Source: Tubiluchus corallicola (Eukaryota; Priapulida; Priapulimorpha; Priapulimorphida; Tubiluchidae). From it: a stretch of 64,000 nt of DNA. A program made the position numbers and the translations under genes. Where the stretch lies: contig JAQGDQ010000137.1 in NCBI GenBank assembly GCA_030141605.1, forward strand, positions 436,001 through 500,000, written 5' to 3'. Of this stretch, positions 12,406 to 25,000 are shown one piece after another; positions within the stretch are counted from its first letter, which is position 1; the number at the start of each line of letters is the position of its first letter. The notes beneath the pieces were generated by a model. That model ran no database searches, was not told the DNA's origin, and was given only the letters and a program-made list of their open reading frames with translations.

Positions 12406-13080
12406 CTGCACACCTTGATACAAAAAGGTTTGAGGCCTGGAAATGAACAGTACTGAAGACACTTAATTGTTGTGAGTGGCTGTAAGACTTTCAAACTTAA
12501 ATTGGGACCCTTTATAGGTCAAATATATAAACTCCAAAACGTAATTAACACTGCCTTCAGATTAGAACAGATCCACAACGACAAATAAAACAAAAAGTAG
12601 AACTACTAGAAATGCTGTTCGCAACAAGGCAGAGAAAGCTTTCTTCCTTTAAATCAGTCTCAGTCTAGGAAGTTAAGATAATCACATATTTGTTTACACT
12701 CGTGCAATGATAATTGAGTGCACTTATTTTGGAGCACTAACCTCCGTTAAAGTCACCTAACTATCCTACTATTAGGTCTCCAAACATAATGCTAAGTGCT
12801 TTGCATATTTTCTGCAATAACATGCCATAATTTTCTCTTGAAAACAATGTATACATTTATGTTAAAAAGTATTCGGCTGTAGTCTCAAGTGATTTTGGGA
12901 AAATGGTGACATTATTCTAAATAGTTCCTAATTCACAAAAATTTAACATTAACCTTGATGATACGTTATACCTTATTCTGATCTGTACTTAACTTTATAT
13001 CAGTAAAACATATATATTTTGCATATAACTGGTGCCATTTTACATATGCTATCTACATAAGAATGCACTATCACTATTTG

Positions 13081-16000
13081 TCAAATTTTTCCTTTCTGCT
13101 TTAACCTTTCAAAAAGTGGAAGGGGACTTTTACAGCAGTCACTTTCAATGTGCTCGCTTACTATTGCAAAATTGTTCCTTTGCAAATCACGTTTTTGAGA
13201 AATTTCACAAGCAGATCCACATTTATTCTGTTCAGATTTCACTGAAATTTGATAAACAGCACAATCTGTATCAGTTTTTATGCTCCTGCTGGGTAAAATA
13301 TTGCAAACAGCATGGGAATGAATTGCATCAGACACGGCTCGATTGACATATACATCATCAGAACCTGTAGTCAGTGATCGCTCGTGTGAAACAGAATATG
13401 CGCTGCTCTGTTGAACATCAATTACTCTTCCCAATTCAGAGGTAGCTTCACAGCATGCTTTCGTGCAAGAGTGGGAGAGGTGATCAGGTAGCAAACATTC
13501 GCTGCTTTCAAACAAATCTGCACTGGCATTGCCTACGGAATCATTTGGCATCATGTCATTTGTTGACAAACAATCAGAGGTTTTGACAGAGTTTAAAAAG
13601 GTATTTGAAGGATGCACTGTGCTTCTCACAGTATCAGGCTCGACAAAATCACTACTAGTCATTTTAACCTTTTCTGCTGCAGCAGAATTTTCACTCAGAC
13701 ATAATTTATTTGCTGCACATTTTTCTACATCTCTGCTATTTTTACCATCACCAGCCAGAAACATAGTTTCCAGGTCAGAATCGTCTGAAGAAATTATTAT
13801 TATTGCGCTAATGTCTTTTGGCAAACTGTCACGACTACAAATATGTTCATTTTTATTAAACACACCGTTTTCATTGAACAGATCTGCAGGACCCGAAGCA
13901 AATTTTTCAATAGCAGGCTGCAATTTCAATTCCAAACCAGTTTCGCTGTTGTTACTTTGTATTTTTTCATAAACTGCTTGGCTCTTTTCATTAATATCTG
14001 CCACCATGCTGTTCTTATGTGCAGAGTGAACGTAAGAATCTATTGTTACTTCTCTCAGTTTGCTTTCTAGATCTTCTATATCTACATCATTCATCTTCAC
14101 ATTTGTTTTGTTACGTGCCATTTTTTCTGCAAATGTGAAAAACGTGAAATCACAAAATGTACAAAGATAACACTGAAATCGGTTAATACTTTTTATTTCA
14201 AAATGGTAAACATGCTCGGCAAAATTACAATATTACTGATGAAAACTAGCTTTGCTGTATGGTTGTAATACTGCACTAAAAACATGTAAACTGAAGTAAC
14301 TGCATGGGCAAGTACAAAGAACTATTATACAATAACAGCAGTATTCAGACACGTAATATAAAAAGAATAATGTAGTCGACAAAACTGAATAGAGATGCTA
14401 TTAAACACTGAATAATTAAAAAACGATTCATTCTTTCTATGGAACAACGAAAAATTCAGCATGTCAGCACTGATTTCTAAAAAACTGCTTAAAATAAGCA
14501 ATTAATTAATTAATTACCTTATATAAGTCAAGAATGGGCTTTGGCCATGATGACAAAGAAAGATTGATTTATTAAATGCATTATTTGTTGCAAAAATTAA
14601 GATGCTGAAAAGTTTTTGAATCGGCAAGAAATTGAACTTGTTACTTTGCAATTATATGTCATTTAAAACTCTATGACCGAATTACAGGCTCACGGGAACA
14701 ATGATTAGGAAGAGAATAAGGGTTCTGTGAGGACGTTATAAGAATGATAATACACTAACAATAAAGATTAGTCTTGGTGGTAATGTAAGGTTCTTTTAGT
14801 CCATAGTTCTAGTCTCAAGTATAGGGTTCAATTCTCCAACAATTCACAGTTTTTCTGTGTTCGTACAAGTAAATCGTATACTGTTTTCCTTTGATATTTC
14901 TGTTAGTAACAGCTTATTATAACTGCTGCAGGAAACAAAAAATCACAATTTCCATGCGAGTGAACAATGCCCTCCTGATTTTTGAATCAATATATAATTC
15001 TTTGAAATCACCAGTTCACCCAGAAGAAAATAAGAGTTCAGTTTGTGAAAATCATGAAAAGGGAGCCAAATTCAGTTTTTTTTCGTAAAGATGTCACAAT
15101 GCAGTTTTATTGCATAATCACATGCTTGTGCAGATATATAGGCCTTATACTCAAGTAATCTTATGCAGCCAAGCAAGTGCAAGCAATTCGCTGTACAGTC
15201 ATTTAATTAGGCTGCTGAGCTTATTCAACCATCTACCTCATTAATTACATCAGCTTCCATAACTCTATGGTGAAAGAGCAGCACTAAATGTCAACGAACC
15301 AGGAAACCAGCACGATGTTAACATAACTCTACTACATTGATTACACAAGGTGACTTGTTCATGTTCAAAAATCTTTAAACCTGAAATCAATATTTTCAAG
15401 CCATCACTAACACCTATAATATTTTCGCACTGGCGAAAATATAACCACACTTATGATGTATTATAAATTTGAAACTTTTATTTGTGAAAGAATTAGCTAT
15501 ATTGCTGATGTTTGCTCGCTCTACAATTTTAATCACCAAACAACCAACTTACATCTATAATCAGCTAAATTGTGATTGCAATCTCTCGGACCACTAGGCA
15601 CTCAAATTTACTTTTTATTCCGACTGCAAAATCTAATTCTGGTACAAGACGGTTTATAGTCAGGCCAAGTAAGCATTACAACCAGTATGCAATCAAAACC
15701 GAATTAATAAAATTACAAAATTTGAAACATTCAAAATGAAACTCGGGGAAATACTTATAAATGGTAATTAGCTACTATGTATTTTATTTTTTAACTCTAA
15801 TCTAGCTTTGCAACCATGATTTTATGTAATAATAATTAGGATATTTCCTTATTTTTTATATTGCTTATTTTACGCATTTTACTTCCTTATACTGTTGTAA
15901 ACTGCACAAAGAAGAACCTCATTTATGGGGACTGTGCACATAATATAAAATAAGTAAATAAATAATGGTACTACTTATAAGCCACTTTATGAGTTTCCTC

Positions 16001-19000
16001 TTGGTTTTTATAAATGCTTGTGTTCTTCAACTTATTGATTATATTGATGATAAAAATTAACTCAACATAATAATCAATTGACATTTAAGTAATTAAAAAA
16101 TATATTGCCTGAGAAAGATGAATTCACATATTAAAAACAAGCTTCCATAGACAACTGCCCGGGAAACAGGTTATGGGTCCCACAGAGCTCAAACAATTTA
16201 GTTTAGTATTGCTTTTTTGTGCATTTATGTGTTTTTGTTCATTTTCTGATTGCACAGTTTTTCTGTGCAATTGAATACATTAAAAATCTTGCAATGGTAA
16301 CTGCACAACTTGTAACTTACATGCAACGTTCAGCTTTTAAAATTCTAAATTTCCACCACGTTAAAATTTTTTTAAGGAAGTCTAAAACTGGTTTTTTGAA
16401 GTAGTTTCTTGCTTGGATAAACTATGAACTTAACATACTTTCTACTAATGAAGTGTATAGGCCTAATGAGTAGTTAAACTGAATCTAAATCAGTGCTAAA
16501 TCAAATTTCTAGTGCTAAAAAAGTAAAAAGATGGTTACAGGACAAATGTGCATATTTATTTATTGCCTGCACAACCGAGTAAATCATATTCACAATATTC
16601 ACAATGTATATTAACAATACTGATGTAATTACCAGCAACAAACTGTGTATTTTACTGTCGTACTCATTTTTTTAAATTACACACTTGATTGCAATAAAAT
16701 TTTTACATAAATTATTCTAATCCTAAAATAGAGAAATTTGCTTTACAAAATTTACAATTACGTAATTAATATCTACACGAATGTGACACATCATGCAAGT
16801 TTAGACTTTTCCAGCAAAGCTGGGGAGTTAGAACTACTTGTACTGGCTTGAGTAACAGACATTTTTGGCGAAAAAGTGGCATTTTTCCTGATTGTGAAGA
16901 AGTCAGTCATTTTTCTCTGACTAACATCTGAAAGGAAAATTTACAAACAATTTATAAAGTAGCATAAAAACAACAACAAGTGAAATCAGTACAAGACCGA
17001 TGGAACGTTTTATAAACTTCCAGTAAAATAGGTCAAAAATAAAAATATTTCTGGGGTCGAAAAATTGTAACTTCAACGACTCACCACTTTTCAATGTCTT
17101 TTAAACTGGTTTTGTTACTCACTGCAAGGAAACATTTGCAATCTGGCATAAATGACAATTTCAAACTTATGGCTGAAACTAAAGCAGTGCAGTTATTTTT
17201 TCGATCATGAAAGTGTTCATACTTTATGACAAGTATCATCTAAAAGTTCATAAACTAGTTCAGATTTTACCATTAACCATGTTCACATTTGCACACTAGC
17301 TTAGGCCAGAAATGTAGAAAGTTATGCATAAAAATTTAATAACTTTTATTTTCTGGTTTAGTCTCAATCAAGCTGTAATGTTCATTGTTTAGATGGAAAC
17401 TATACAGCACAGCTGCAGGTTGGTAACAAACATTTCACCACAGCATCAGCACCTCTTACTTAAAACACAAGAAAAACACTATTCATAAATAAAGTTTAAA
17501 AAATTTCTTTTGAAATTTTATATCACCTACATGCTGTCATATTGTGTACAGGGGTTGCATTAACAGTAATACTGTATAAAATTAATAAATTTAAACTTCA
17601 GCAGGGCATTAGGCACTGCCATTTTAAACAAGTTTAAATAACATTGTTAAAAGTTTGAAAAAATAATTGGAGAGCATTCATAGTAAACAGTTCACTAACT
17701 AGATAAAAGTTTAAATCATTGAATCTTCTCAATAAGATTAAAAATATGTTTTTGGTGAGTCAGTGGTTTACTAAGAATTTTCTTTTCTCGCTACGTAAGT
17801 CTTTCAAGCAGGAATATAAGTCTGTGTGGAAAGTTTTTTGGGACTTACTTTAAAACTGCCTTTTCTTCCCTTTATATTAGCTAAAATAATAAAACTGTGA
17901 AGAAAAACAGGTAATTAAAAATGCTGAAAAATTACCTTTGGCTTTCTTGGTCTTTGAAGATTTTCCCTTTTTTGCTTTCTTTTTGGTTTCCAAGTCATCA
18001 AAGAACTGCTTTGTGATGTCCGGAAATGCATGGGAAAATTCCTCTTCATTTTCAATTGTTGTATAAAACTGTTCTTCGGTTATATGGTCACAATCTAAAC
18101 GCATTTGTAAATCTTAATGGTTTGTTAACAAAAAGTGTATTTACCAATGTACACAATTAGTACAAATTTAAATAAGTTTTATCCCTCCACTATGTTATTA
18201 CACTGTTTATGAAGGTGCTGGGTCGTTTGTAGCAATTGTTGTGCACGGCATAAATAATGGTACATAAAAATGTAAAATAAGTGTGCTGTAACACAGCCTG
18301 TGAATGTAAATGAAAACAAGTTGAGTGCTTACCAATTTTCTTCCACTGAATTTCTAAGCATGGCACACCTTGTGATATTCTAGTCTTAACAATTCTGAAA
18401 AAAGTGATTTTACAATAACACTAATACTCCACATGACTTGTTAACTTAAAGTCAAATGACAATTTAAAGTCACGAAGAATTTTTTTCTTTCTTTGAGAAC
18501 TTATGTTACAACTCCAAATTTTTTTTGGATAAATCAGAAGAGTTCACGATGATAATGAAATAACACTTTTGATTTCGTAATGTTTTATCAAGATGCGCCA
18601 AAAGATTGCACATGATATGAGCTGTTAGTCAGCATGGTTGTCTGCAACAAAATAGAAACTTAAATTACTGAAAACTGTAAAACTGAAGTTCTAAATGAAA
18701 GAAAAACAGCTAAGCCAATCATTACTATTGTTGTTACACTTTTTCGAACATTGGATTGCGACATTTTTAACCCAAGAATTTATTTAATTAAATTAGATAT
18801 TGCAAGACATTCGCATTAGTATCAATGGAGGCTAATTAATAGTATTTCATCCCCCAAAATAAATTTTGCAGACGCACACATATTTTCAGTATTTCAACTA
18901 ATGAATAACTGTAAGCAGTAAAAACTTCCATTTTGTCTAAAAAATTGCTGGATTTTTAAAATGATTTACTCTTACGCATTGCACTATAAATCTTTATATT

Positions 19001-22000
19001 GTCATCTTTCAGGTTTACACTGACATTTTGAGTACATATTTACGAAACCTCAGATGTTGTATATTAAGGTTTTTTGGGATAGCACTTGATACATGTATCA
19101 TGTATACATGTATGTAGGATGTATGTGCATATGTAGGAGATGCTTATTAATCACTCCATGGAAGTACAACATGAAATTTCATGCCAAATGTTGCTCTGTT
19201 TTAATTTTAATTCAAAGTAAGTAATTTTTGCATAGCAAATGGTAAATTCAACAGAAAAATAGATCAGGCGAATTATTAAAAATGATATCAGAAATTCGCT
19301 AAATTGGGAAATATTAAAATTTTGTCAAACAATAAGGAAATAACCATATAATGTTATAAATTCTAAATATTACTATTTGGAATGTCACAAACTAACGGCA
19401 CATTCAGACTAGAGAGTTTTCTCTCAAGTGTGAATGATTTTGCGAGTTCTCTCAGTAAGTTATTGCAAGCTCTTTGAAGTAAACTAGCTCTATTCATTGC
19501 GAGAACTCTCGGAGAAAAAATTCTCTAGTCCGAATGTGCCGTAATCGTTACCTTAGCGGTTCCATGTGGTCATCACAGATTCTATGACAAGCAATATCCT
19601 GCAGGTCCCAAGCAGTTAATAATGGAATGACTTTTTGCAGAACATATAATGGCTGCCAGCTGGGTCCTAAAGTACTGTGAAGAAATACCTGTACACAAAC
19701 AAATGCATAAAGATTGCAGCACATAAATGTTATCCGCATATCAAATTTCTAGAATTATTTTACAAAGTTGGGTAAAATTTACCTGTTGAACTTTTGCGTT
19801 TTCTTGTCAATGAATCGACATGGCAAACTTGCATACTTAGTAATGAAGCACATTGCAAAATTGAAGCAACAATGAATCGATGGAAAGCATCACAGGCATC
19901 AACAAAGAACTTTTAAAAATAGGAAAACTAAATCTTAAGATTAGAAGAAAAACTGTAGACGAAAACCTGCAATTTATTCAACTGCGGCCTTTTCCATTTC
20001 CAGTAATTGTCAGGCACCGAGTGACTTCTTGTAAACTCTTTGATAATCTGCAAAACCAGCAACAATCATATAAACGTGGTCCAAATGTCTAGATATATTA
20101 AACTTGTGAATTATATTAGGAGGAAAGCTAGAAATTTACTTTACCTACACACTTACAACAACAAAGAACTGTAGCAGATTGTTACCTCTTCGTTGGGAAA
20201 CTTATCCAGTTTCATGGCTTTCTCCCTTACCGATAATTCGGTTTTGTATTTTTCAGAAAGGGTTTTTTGCTTATGCCACTCACAAGGACACTGGTATGTA
20301 GTTTCATTGTTAGCCATACAGCTAGTTGAACTGTCACATAAGCCACAACCTGATTTGGCATGCAGTTTTGCTTGACCTGCAAATGAATATACATATGTTA
20401 ATAAAAAACTCAAAGCTAAGGTGTTTATAAATGCCGGTACAATTATTGGGAAGGTTAACGGCACATTCAGACAAGTGAGTTTTCTTGTGCGAGTTTACTC
20501 TCTGACTACAATGTTTCAAAGTAACTTTCCACAACTAGCAGCAACTTACAGCAAGTTTTGAGCATGCTTATGAGCTACTTGGCAAACTACTGTGACTTTA
20601 CTTGGCGAGTTACTGCGAGTTTACCTGACGAGCTACTGCAAGTTCACTTGACAAGCCACTACACATTTACTTGGCAAGTCTACTTAGTGAGCTACCATGA
20701 GTTTACTTAGCAAGTCTACTTGGTGAGCTAATTTGAGCTTACTTTGCGTTTACTTGGTGAGCTAACGCTAGTTTACTTGGTGAGTTAATGCGAGTTTACT
20801 TAGTGAGTCTATTTGGTGAGCTACTGCGAGTTTACTTGGTAAGCTAGCGTGAGTTTACTTTGTGTTTACTGGGTGAGCTAATGCAATTTTACTTGGTGAG
20901 CTACCGCGAGATTACTTAGTGAGTCTACTTGGTGAGCTAACGCGAGTTTACTTGGTGAGCTAACGCAAGTTTACTTAGTAAGCTAATGCGAGTTTACTTA
21001 GTGAGTCTACTTGGTGAGTTAACGCAAGTTTACTTAGTGAGTACACTTGGTGAGCACACTTGGTGAGCTAACACAAGTTTACTTAGTAAGCCAATGCAAG
21101 TTTACTTGGCGAGTCTACTTGGTGAGCTAACGTAAGTTTACTTAGTCTACTTGGTGAGCCACCACGAGTTTACTTAGTGAGTCTATTTGGTTAGCTACCA
21201 CGAGTTTATTTAGTGAGTCTACTTGGTGAGCTACTGCGAGTTTACTTGGTGAAAAAACTCTTTAGTGTAAATGCAGTTAGTTCACAAATAAACTGAAGTC
21301 GAAGAACAGAAATTTAATAAATGGTTTTACAATCTAAAATCTCAACTAAGCAATAATACTATAATGTAAAAAGTAATTTTTCACAAGACATTGATCGCAT
21401 AGAAATACAGCGAAATACAAAATATCCGCCCTACATCAGTGAAAAGGTTTATACATTCAGTAATTAAAATTCAAATAGTTTTTTGTGTCAACTGTGACTT
21501 ATATTCCATAAATGTTTGCATAATAACACCATCCAGATGGGAGATATTTATTACTGAAGTACAATCACTACAGACACAATATACAAAGCAGTTAAAAAAA
21601 TGGATGCAGGCTTAACTGCTGCGTTTTGAAATATAAGCATTTTTCGTTTTACGAAAAGTGAAATTTTAAGAAACATTCTAAATTAACCAAAATGTAATTC
21701 TAAAAATCTCAAATCCATTTATGCAATTCAAAATATATGGGCATGCACATGATTCTATCTATTGATAAGTTTTATTCCTAGTAATTTACAGTCACTAGGT
21801 AACGCTGTTCAGTTGCATGTCCTGCAGACTATATCTATGAGTTTGATTTCCAGTAGGTAAAAGCTGATTGCATGGAGCAGCAAGAAACCTGACATGATGA
21901 ATCAATCAGAAAAAAATCGTTGTTCAGTTTCACTGATGATGTTTTAGACATTAATAAATAAAAAAGGTAAGTTTTAAAGCACTTGCAGCAATCTTGAGGT

Positions 22001-25000
22001 GATTTCAAAATTGTCTTAGCACTAATGAGTGACGTATAAAGCATTCAAGATAGTTAAGATTTTGAGAGCCAAATTACCTGGATGCAAGCAAATCTTACAG
22101 TGTTTGACCTTTCCAATTGACTTTACCATAGGCAAGTTGTCGAAGTAATTAGTTTCGTCAGACCACTGGCGAAACCTACAAAAGCATACAAATCTCAATG
22201 GCGACCATTAGATTAAATATGTGAAAAAGGTAACATTCAAATTCACTCAGTAGGGATGATATGGAAATGAAATATGGTTTGGAGAACAGAACTAAAGACA
22301 TCATTTCCGCTCCGATTTTAGTAACCTCCAGAACTACCAACTGCTAAAACTAACTACGTGGTTTATAAAATTTTGCATAAAATCGTTAGTATGTCACGAA
22401 ATCAACTTTAATTTCTTATTAAACTAATGAAATACGATGTTTATCATTTATTTATGCTAATTTTTTATAAAAGAACCTTTGCGCTGCAATCACTAAGAAG
22501 TATACGCACAGCAAGATTAATAGCCAAATTTTTTTTCAGACTAAAGTCTTGGTTAACTTCAGGTTCTGGATGTTTACAGCAGTCCTACACACGTAACAGA
22601 CTAATAAAACTAGAGAGCTTTAGTTCACAAATGGGGAATAAGACTAGAGAGCTTTTGTTCAGAACTGGAGAACAAAATACAAAATTAGCAATCCTAAACC
22701 GTACAGCACAGCACATTTGCTTGTAATTTTAAACATTCTAAAGGACGTTTTGTCTACAGTCAACTTAATTAAAACCCAAGTTACAAGAAAAGAAATGAAG
22801 CTTAATGTAAAAAATATGTAACACCATTAGAGGTTTTGCAGATGAAATACGTATGTGGCACATAATGTTTTTACAGAAAGAGACCTAAATTTTACATGTA
22901 ATAAATGTAAGAATGACTTTTATTTATAATATAATGACTATATATATTAATCAAGCTGATAATGCAAACAAAATTGCTAAATTAGTGTGCAACAGATTTG
23001 AACGCGAAGTTATTTTCAAGTTTAAATTTGTGATACTATGATAGTGAAAAGCCATGTAATTAATAGAACAGTGATATAAATGTGTTTGCTGTAGTTGAAA
23101 TGCCTAAAGTTAAAAACTATCGTGCAGTTATAAGTGAGCCTTCACACACAGAAGGGAAACAATAAATTTACTGTTTCCGTAAATCAAACGTAAAGTAATG
23201 CAATAATCACCTCTCCAAAGGACTGATTTCTTCTTCGTCAAAGAAGTCCAAAAGCTCCATAGCTTTAGCTGTACCTATACCAGGTATACCCTCAGCTGCA
23301 TAATCACAGCCAAGCATAAGAGCCAAAGCAATTAACTTCTCTCTAGACAGAGCCAAATCGTTTTGTATTCTTTGCATCTGATAGCATTCTGCGTGGGCAT
23401 CCTGCAAAAGAAAAAAATCCATAAAATCCAACGACTAAGTGACAGGCATAATGGTTAATAATACTAATGGTTTAAACACATTACATAAACTATTAACGAC
23501 AAATATGACCAACAAGAAAATCACCTTAGCTATAGTAAAATTTCGATACACTGTCTTAGCACCATATAAAAAAGTGTCACTATCTTCAGTAATGACTCCA
23601 TCAACAATCTGGAAAAGAAAATTAGAAGAATTTACTAACATAGCAACAATTACTTAACAGTCCAACTCAGCATAGAAATTTTTCTACATATCAATTTATT
23701 GTCCACATGCATGCATGCATGCACACACGCACACACACACACACATTATCAAATATAACGTTTTTTAAGCAACTCTGCTATGCTAGTCTAATCAAAAATT
23801 ATCTGCCTTTTCTTGATCAAGGATGGCACACAAATGTTCTGCTTCGCCCTGGCTCTTTATGTAAGGTAATCCCAGAAAATCTAGCAAGATGCAGCACTGA
23901 AACAACACAATGTTGCTAAATTAGTATAACCATCCAATACATAAAGTTTTTATTTTAATCAACCTCATAAATGTTATGAACCAGGTTACAGAACTAGAAA
24001 TAATTCTAAGTTTATTGTACCACACTATGTCATAATTTTTTTTAAGATGTGAGGTAGTGGTAGTGCTAAATGCTGCACAACCAAAGGAGTTTCTCAGATC
24101 ATTAGTAAATGTACTTAATTTACTAAATATGATAGCAAGAAAAAATAGCTAATGTTTATAAGTTTGCATCCTAATAACACGGAGGGAAAAGAAAACAGTT
24201 TGCTGAACCTTTTACTAATTTGATAAGATTATAGAAACATTAAGAATTCATCAAGTGTTACTTTAAATTGCTTTTAAATGGCAGCAATCAAATTAGAAGC
24301 AAAAGAAATGGTAAAAACATTGCAAAGTCATGTTATTAATCATTTAATTTCAAAGTTCATTTAATATCTTGTACTCACTTCATCAGCTGTTCTTTGCACA
24401 TAACTTCGAGAGCTTTTACAGCAATCTGATGAGGAGACAGCGCCCCACTTAGCATGGATTCTCTTTTTTACTGTATCTGCCTTAATGTCAGGAATGTTCC
24501 CATCCAGGACAAAGATAGGCTTGATATGATGCTGAATCATATATGCTGCCCGAAAAAACAGGTTTCTAAAAAAAATTTGGCAATTTAAATGCAATGGTCA
24601 TTAATTTTAGTTACAAGGTCACCAAATTAGGATGACAATTACAATGCAAGTGCCGTGAACATCATACACTATCGTACGATCTTGCAACATTTAAAAGAGA
24701 TTGCCTAAATTTCTTCTTCTTTTTCGATGCATCAGTGCTTAGCTTAAACACTATAGCACGATTGTATTATGTATTTAAACCTGAACGAACCAGTTTGAAT
24801 TAGCTTTTACATAACTAGTTGTTTAGGCTATATAGTTTACAAAAACTTATTCTGACATTAACTACTTGTCATAAACTTACTAGATTTCGTGCTGTTTCAC
24901 TATCATTTGATAAATGTTCTTTGCATACCAATATTTGTTAGAAACTTTTATGAAAATATAATGTTAATTAGATTTTGAGCACTTAGATACCTATGCACTC

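Noticed and set aside
13529-13972. 147-codon plus-strand frame
   Set aside because: It is antisense to the GEN1 last exon, which has protein-level support from the C-terminal motif and phase.
16791-16927. Internal use of the PIP-degron exon via a donor after GCCA
   Set aside because: The candidate donor (A then GTACAA) is poor, although phase would allow it; the terminal-exon reading with stop and poly(A) signals is preferred.
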